Below the pieces are notes generated by a model. The model had not been told where the DNA came from and searched no databases. It worked only from the letters and a program-made list of their open reading frames with translations. Positions 32,276 through 36,969 of a stretch of 36,969 nucleotides of DNA are shown piece after piece. Position 1 is the stretch's first letter, and each line of letters opens with the position of its first letter. The position numbers were made by a program, and so were the translations under genes. Origin of the DNA: Bacillota bacterium (lineage in GTDB: Bacteria; Bacillota; Clostridia; Christensenellales; Pumilibacteraceae); contig DXHT01000044.1 of the NCBI GenBank assembly GCA_019113265.1, positions 1-36,969 of the forward strand, in the 5' to 3' direction.

Positions 32276-35200
32276 GTTCAGAAGTAAACGGTTTCTGACC
32301 GTATTCGTGATAGTGACCGCGCTCGTAATATGCGCGATAGTCGCATTATCCGTCATGGTCCCCGCATGGGCGACGTATAAGGACTATTACGATAAGGCGA
32401 TAGCCGAAAGGGAACATAAGAAGTACTTAAACAGCCTGCCGCTCGAACTTCTCGGCATCACCGCCAACCTCGGCGCGGGCGTGGAATTCTACGACAACGG
32501 AAAAGCCGCTCCGACGACGGACGACTTCGAGGTCATGGCGCACTTCACCGAAAAGGGTCAGGAGCGCGACGAGATGCTCATGCCGAGCGACTTCGAGCTG
32601 ATCGTGCCCGCGGACTTCGCGCAGAAGGGCGGAACGGTGACGATCAAGTACAGCTGGACTTCGCCGACGGCGGAAGAGGGCGCGGAGCCTAAGGTGCTCA
32701 CCGCAGACGTTCCCGTGACGCTCACGCACGTCGCGCTTAAGAAACTGACGGTGACGAGCAAGCCCTACCGCATATATTACAGCGACGAAATGTCCTTTGA
32801 AAAGGAGGGCATGGAGGCAAAGGCGGAGTACAACGACGGCAGCTACGTCATGCTTACCGAGCGCGATCTCGGAGTAAAGACGACGGGAACGCTTGAAGCG
32901 GGAACGACCGCCGCGACGGTGTCCTATAACGACGGAGAGAGCGAAGTGACCGCAGATGTACCCGTTACCGTAGTCGGCGCGTCGGAGTATGACGACGGCG
33001 ATATAGTGTCCATAGACACGGACGGCGAGGTGTACCTCTCCGAGGGCGACATTCTTGCGAATGTAAAACCCTCCGTCCGCGCGACTTACGTCAGCGGCAA
33101 CAGACTCCTTCTCGGCGACTCCAACGCATACACCGTCGAAGGCAATACCGAAAAGGCGTCGTTCATGAAGAACTGCGTCATCACCATAAGGCTCAAAGAC
33201 GACTCGTCCATATCCAAGCGCGTGGCGGCGACCGTGCGCAACGGTATAGACGCGGAGAAGGCGACTGCAACGGGCGGCGAGAACAAGACCGTTACCGGCT
33301 GGGCATATGACGAAGACGGCATGCTCATCGAGGACGAGGCTCAGACGACGGCGGTAGAGGGCGCAAGAGAGCTGTCCTTCGTTCTCGAAAGCGACTCGAT
33401 AGCGAAGACCAACTTCTCCATGCGCATAGCCAACCGCACGGAAGAGGGCGGGCAGATAGTACCCGTCAATCTCGCGTCCGTGGCGAAACTCACCGTCAAC
33501 GGCCGTTACGTACCCATAGACAGGAATTACGTCCTTGCCGCCCAGAGCGCGGCGGATGCGGATAAGTATATGTTCACCGACGTGTACCTGCCCGATCTGA
33601 CGCTCAATCCGGGCGCGAACGACATAAAGCTCACGTTCGTCTCGCCCGCGAAACTCGCGATAGACAGACTCGATCTTACGACCAAGTACGAGGGCAAATT
33701 CTACGAGTCCATGAGCGATTACATCTCCGAATGCGCGTCGACGGGCTCCGAATTCGCCCTTGACATCGAAAAGGTACGCAACTGGAGCACCACCCCCGGC
33801 GCATACGGCCACGGAATGTGCTCGGACGGAACGTACCTGTATGTGACGTATACCAGGTGGGCGGCGGATCTGCGCCAGATGATAGTGGCGAAGTTCGATC
33901 CCGTCACGAACGAGGTCGTCGCAACGAGCGACTGGACGGAGGCGGCGACGTACGAGTCGAGCGCGGGTATTACCTACTATGACGGCAAGATCATCATATT
34001 CTATGCCGACGGCAGAACGGCGGGATATGTGAATGCGGCAGACTTTACCGAAGGCTGCAAGTTCACCGACTACGACGGATTTGAATTCGGAGGCCTCGAA
34101 GGTCAGACGCTCCGCGACGTGTATTGGAACAACGTGGCTCAGCGTTTCGCGGTCTGGACGGGAAATACCGTCTGGATATACGACGCGAGCAAGCAGGAGG
34201 CGATAAAGAACATAGCTCTTCCCGGCGACAACATGGGCAACCCCATGCGTATGACGGGCAGCGCGGATTACATCTTCATCAACTACTCCAAGGACGGAAC
34301 GTACACCCCCGTGCTCTATCTGTTCGACTGGGAAGGCAATCAGGTGGGACGCGTCGTCATACCCAACACCATCGAAGCGATGGACGTCGGCTCTGCGGAT
34401 AACGAGAAGATAGTCAATACCGCGCGCACCAACACGCAGGCGATAGCTTACCACAACGGCGACTTCTACTTCACCGCGCTCAAATTCAACAGCAACAATC
34501 AGCCGGATGTCCCGAATAACGGCGCGGACGCCACGGCGTATATGCGCGCGTCGCTGCCCGAAGTCAGCATCGACAGGGATCTCAACCTCAATTTCGGCGA
34601 GTTCCTCGCGTCCTGCGCGGACGAACACTACGAACCGCAGTTCGAAGTCGTCCCCGCGACGGGAAGCGTCGGACAGATAGGCGACGTCACCAGCGGCTAC
34701 AACATGGGCGGCATTTCGGACGGCGAGTATATCTATCTTGCGCTCAACACGGGCGGAAACGTGAGCACGGCTATATATAAGATAGACCCGTCCACATACG
34801 AAGTCGTTGCGAATACCGTAGCCGTGGATACGAATATCCCGCGCGATGAAAGCGGAGAGGTTGTCAGCCCCAATTACGGCGACAATTCGCAGCTCATGAT
34901 AAAGGACGGCGTGCTGTATATCTTCGTGATCGGCAATAAGGTGTATTCGATCCCGCTCAGCGAGATAGAGAACGGCGCGAAGCCCGTTGAAGCGACTGAC
35001 CTGCCGTTCGGCAAAGTGACGTCGGGCGTGGGCAGGACGGACGTTCTCAAAGGCGCGTATTGGAGTGACGCAGTGGGCAGGTTCGCGGTCGTTGATAAAA
35101 CGGGCAAAATGTTCCTGCTCGAAGAGGACGGTACGCAGGTAGGCGATACGATCACGCTCCGCTCGTATTCCGGAATGAAAGTCACGTCGGTGACGGGCGA

Positions 35201-36791
35201 CGACAAGTACATTTACGTCGCGTATTCCGTCAACAATCAGACCAGCGTGCCCTTCGACATATACACCTGGGACGGCACGTTCGTCGGATCGGGCGCGCCC
35301 GAGGGCATTCATCTCAGGCAGAACGTCGGGGAACCGGAAGACGGCAACCCCGTGCATCAGCCGTACAACATTCAGGCTATATTCTTCCACGACGGCGAAA
35401 TGTATACGACGTTCTGTTCGTGGACCAACGACGATTACAGAGGAGATACGGGACTGTACCTGTGGAAGATGAGTGCGGACTACACCACATATGACCAGAC
35501 CGAAAGACTTATCGGCCTTACGGTGGAAGACAACGGCGCGAGAAAGTCGTATAAGACGGGCGAATCCTTCGAGGCGGACAAAATAACCGTCTATGCGAAT
35601 TACAGCGACGGCAAGCCGAGCGCGGAAGTTACGGGCTACACCGTCACCCCCGCAACGTTCACCGAGCCGGGCAATTATCCCGTTACCGTGTCGTACACCG
35701 TCGGCCACGTCACCGTGACCGCCGAGACTCCGTTCGACGTCGAGGTGCGTGCGCCCGTGTCCGTCAGCGTGAATACGGACGGCGCAAAGAAGGAATACCG
35801 CGTCGGCGAGTCGTTCGACAAGTCCTCCGTTACCATGACGGTGCACTACACCAACGGTTCGAGCGAAGAAGTGACCGATTTCGACGTAGACCCGAAGACG
35901 TTCATAAGCACCGGAGAGACGGAAGTGACGTTCTCTTACAGCGACGGCACGAATACGTTCGTCGCCGCGGATAAACTCACCGTAAACGTCAGTGAAGCGC
36001 TCAACTTCGGCGATTACGTCAAAGAAGGCGGCGATACGTTTACCGTAACGTCCGTCAGCGGCACGCGCCCGGTTGTGCCTGATGTAGGCACATATACGAC
36101 AGGCGGTACGTCGGATGGCAGGTATGTGTATGTAGCAATGGCGACAGATACGGTTGGCTCGGACAGCGGCACGGTAACGATTTATCAGCTCGATCCGATG
36201 AATGACTTCTCGGTTGTCGCAAATCAGCGGATTGGCGATTTCGGTCCGAGCGGCGATTATGACAGAATGTTCGTTAAGGACAATACGCTGTATTGCATTC
36301 TTGAAGCGAACAAGGTATATTCGATCTCTCTCGGCGAGGACGGCACGGGCTTTGCGAGCAACGAGTTCGCGTCGGCGACGCTGCCTTTCACCGGAACGGA
36401 CGCGGAATGGAACGAGGAACTCGGACGGTACGCTGTGCGGAACGGAAACAACATATATCTCTATAACGAAAACGGCGAGCTTGTGACGGACGCGGACGTG
36501 ACGAATACGTTCACTCCGTCGGGAACGGGTACGCTTTCCGCGATAGCGAGCGACGAGAAGTATATTTACGTTTCGTTCAGATCGGATGGTCAGACGAGCA
36601 TTCCCATCGTGATATACGATTGGAACGGCAATTTAGTGGGAACGTGCGCACCGAACAGCGCATCCTATCCCGCGGATGGGTTCAACGTTCAGTCGCTGTT
36701 CGAGTACAACGGTTCGATGTATGCGACCGTATGCTCGTTCGGAACGGCAGGCTCCCGCATGTACGTCTGGGCGATAACCCCCGTAGCGTAA
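32259..36791 (+). CDS. Giant surface protein with Ig-like and beta-propeller-like repeats
   Basis: 1510 residues starting inside the end of GH3-3, with AAAGGAGG upstream. An N-terminal hydrophobic helix (about 12-35) without a lipobox could be a signal anchor. Regions: an Ig-like pair (about 50-245), a CBM-like part (about 250-470), a first repeat-rich propeller-like block (about 490-760, from GHGMCSDGTYLYVTYT), a second (about 790-1085, from MGGISDGEYIYLALN), two Big_3-type Ig domains (about 1088-1245; GARKSYKTGESFEADKITV and GAKKEYRVGESFDKSSVTM), and a third propeller-like block to the end (TTGGTSDGRYVYVAM). The blocks share SDGxYxYVA, YxIDP and a terminal MYxTxCS(F/W) stretch. No active-site motif recognised. 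Probably substrate binding or scaffolding. Confidence 0.82.
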   Translation: MSIWSKFRSKRFLTVFVIVTALVICAIVALSVMVPAWATYKDYYDKAIAEREHKKYLNSLPLELLGITANLGAGVEFYDNGKAAPTTDDFEVMAHFTEKGQERDEMLMPSDFELIVPADFAQKGGTVTIKYSWTSPTAEEGAEPKVLTADVPVTLTHVALKKLTVTSKPYRIYYSDEMSFEKEGMEAKAEYNDGSYVMLTERDLGVKTTGTLEAGTTAATVSYNDGESEVTADVPVTVVGASEYDDGDIVSIDTDGEVYLSEGDILANVKPSVRATYVSGNRLLLGDSNAYTVEGNTEKASFMKNCVITIRLKDDSSISKRVAATVRNGIDAEKATATGGENKTVTGWAYDEDGMLIEDEAQTTAVEGARELSFVLESDSIAKTNFSMRIANRTEEGGQIVPVNLASVAKLTVNGRYVPIDRNYVLAAQSAADADKYMFTDVYLPDLTLNPGANDIKLTFVSPAKLAIDRLDLTTKYEGKFYESMSDYISECASTGSEFALDIEKVRNWSTTPGAYGHGMCSDGTYLYVTYTRWAADLRQMIVAKFDPVTNEVVATSDWTEAATYESSAGITYYDGKIIIFYADGRTAGYVNAADFTEGCKFTDYDGFEFGGLEGQTLRDVYWNNVAQRFAVWTGNTVWIYDASKQEAIKNIALPGDNMGNPMRMTGSADYIFINYSKDGTYTPVLYLFDWEGNQVGRVVIPNTIEAMDVGSADNEKIVNTARTNTQAIAYHNGDFYFTALKFNSNNQPDVPNNGADATAYMRASLPEVSIDRDLNLNFGEFLASCADEHYEPQFEVVPATGSVGQIGDVTSGYNMGGISDGEYIYLALNTGGNVSTAIYKIDPSTYEVVANTVAVDTNIPRDESGEVVSPNYGDNSQLMIKDGVLYIFVIGNKVYSIPLSEIENGAKPVEATDLPFGKVTSGVGRTDVLKGAYWSDAVGRFAVVDKTGKMFLLEEDGTQVGDTITLRSYSGMKVTSVTGDDKYIYVAYSVNNQTSVPFDIYTWDGTFVGSGAPEGIHLRQNVGEPEDGNPVHQPYNIQAIFFHDGEMYTTFCSWTNDDYRGDTGLYLWKMSADYTTYDQTERLIGLTVEDNGARKSYKTGESFEADKITVYANYSDGKPSAEVTGYTVTPATFTEPGNYPVTVSYTVGHVTVTAETPFDVEVRAPVSVSVNTDGAKKEYRVGESFDKSSVTMTVHYTNGSSEEVTDFDVDPKTFISTGETEVTFSYSDGTNTFVAADKLTVNVSEALNFGDYVKEGGDTFTVTSVSGTRPVVPDVGTYTTGGTSDGRYVYVAMATDTVGSDSGTVTIYQLDPMNDFSVVANQRIGDFGPSGDYDRMFVKDNTLYCILEANKVYSISLGEDGTGFASNEFASATLPFTGTDAEWNEELGRYAVRNGNNIYLYNENGELVTDADVTNTFTPSGTGTLSAIASDEKYIYVSFRSDGQTSIPIVIYDWNGNLVGTCAPNSASYPADGFNVQSLFEYNGSMYATVCSFGTAGSRMYVWAITPVA

Positions 36792-36881
36792 ATGTAAGCC
36801 GAAGCGGTGACCGCGTCGCAAGCGTCGGCGCGGCAGACGAGGGCGAAAGCCCTTAAAAGACGAATAAAGGAGGAGCGGTTC

Positions 36882-36887
36882 ATGCTA
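36882..36887 (+). pseudogene. Start of a gene interrupted by an IS element
   Basis: AAAGGAGG at about 36867-36874 stands 8 nt before ATG 36882, a full translation start of the kind seen at every gene of this operon. After ATG CTA the IS end begins, and the frame reads only seven more codons to TAA. The original product cannot be known from this window. Confidence 0.6.
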
Positions 36888-36969
36888 TGGACCCCAAAAG
36901 TTGGACAATAAAATAACTAAATAGCTTGTGAATGAGTTCGGTACTGTACCGGGCTCATTCCGTTTAGAG
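36888..36969 (-). mobile_element. IS3-family insertion sequence, one end
   Basis: The boundary is at TGGACCCCAAAAGTTGGACA (36888-36907), typical of an IS3-family terminal inverted repeat, with the 3' end of a transposase gene pointing at it. The element continues beyond the window. Possible target duplication: CTA at 36885-36887, to be compared with the far end. Confidence 0.82.
36917..36969 (-). CDS. IS3-family transposase OrfB, C-terminal end
   Basis: The last 16 codons read LNGMSPVQYRTHSQAI and then TAG (36917-36919). The LNGxSPVxYR pattern is the usual end of the DDE transposase of IS3-family elements (IS150-like group). The rest lies beyond the window. Confidence 0.83.
   Translation of the reverse strand, partial: LNGMSPVQYRTHSQAI

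Noticed and set aside
32427..35846. 1139-residue minus-strand open frame opposite the giant surface protein (and similar long antisense frames elsewhere)
   Set aside because: Arg/His/Val-rich mirror of a real gene caused by GC-rich codon use; no ribosome site or domain.
1..36969. CRISPR arrays, tRNA or rRNA genes
   Set aside because: No regular repeat-spacer pattern, cloverleaf with CCA-type end, or rRNA-like conserved tract was seen.

Overview
The window looks like a chromosomal segment of a moderately GC-rich, Gram-positive Clostridia-type bacterium (Bacillota). The signs are strong AGGAGG-type ribosome sites, near-consensus TTGACA-17-TATAAT promoters, lipobox lipoproteins, LytTR/GHKL two-component systems and a two-gene SUF system. 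A Christensenellales-like gut anaerobe is my guess from style only; nothing here fixes the taxon.

Positions 1-8,600 are housekeeping: the end of ybaB, recR, an orphan AraC regulator (minus strand), a sufC/sufB-type minimal Fe-S scaffold pair, a YjdF/DUF2238-like membrane protein (minus strand), a small zinc-ribbon membrane protein, mnmA, and an iron-containing alcohol dehydrogenase. Most units are bounded by clear intrinsic terminators.

Positions 8,790-36,880 are an accessory block built three times from the same plan: promoter, LytTR response regulator, GHKL sensor kinase, terminator, then a very large surface protein set led by a domain-swapped family-3 glycoside hydrolase (GH3). Module A (8,839-17,513) has RR1-HK1, then GH3-1 and a five-module carbohydrate-binding lipoprotein. 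Module B (17,661-23,837) has RR2-HK2, then GH3-2, whose apparent promoter carries an 11-G homopolymer in its spacer. Module C (24,025-36,880) has RR3-HK3 (HK3 broken by one amber codon), then a duplicated Ig/CBM lipoprotein, GH3-3, a 1510-residue Ig/beta-propeller-like surface protein, and a further gene interrupted at its second codon by an IS3-family element that runs off the end of the window.

Each GH3 has a transmembrane helix at both ends, which places the catalytic part outside and a C-terminal tail of about 175-220 residues inside. GH3-2 and GH3-3 share an almost identical cytoplasmic tail domain of unknown function, and GH3-1 has a coiled-coil tail. I infer a family of paralogous, separately switched surface glycan-binding and glycan-hydrolysing complexes, each with a dedicated sensor pair. 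Regulation may include phase variation (poly-G), shared promoter motifs and promoters nested in terminators. Substrates and signals cannot be read from the sequence.
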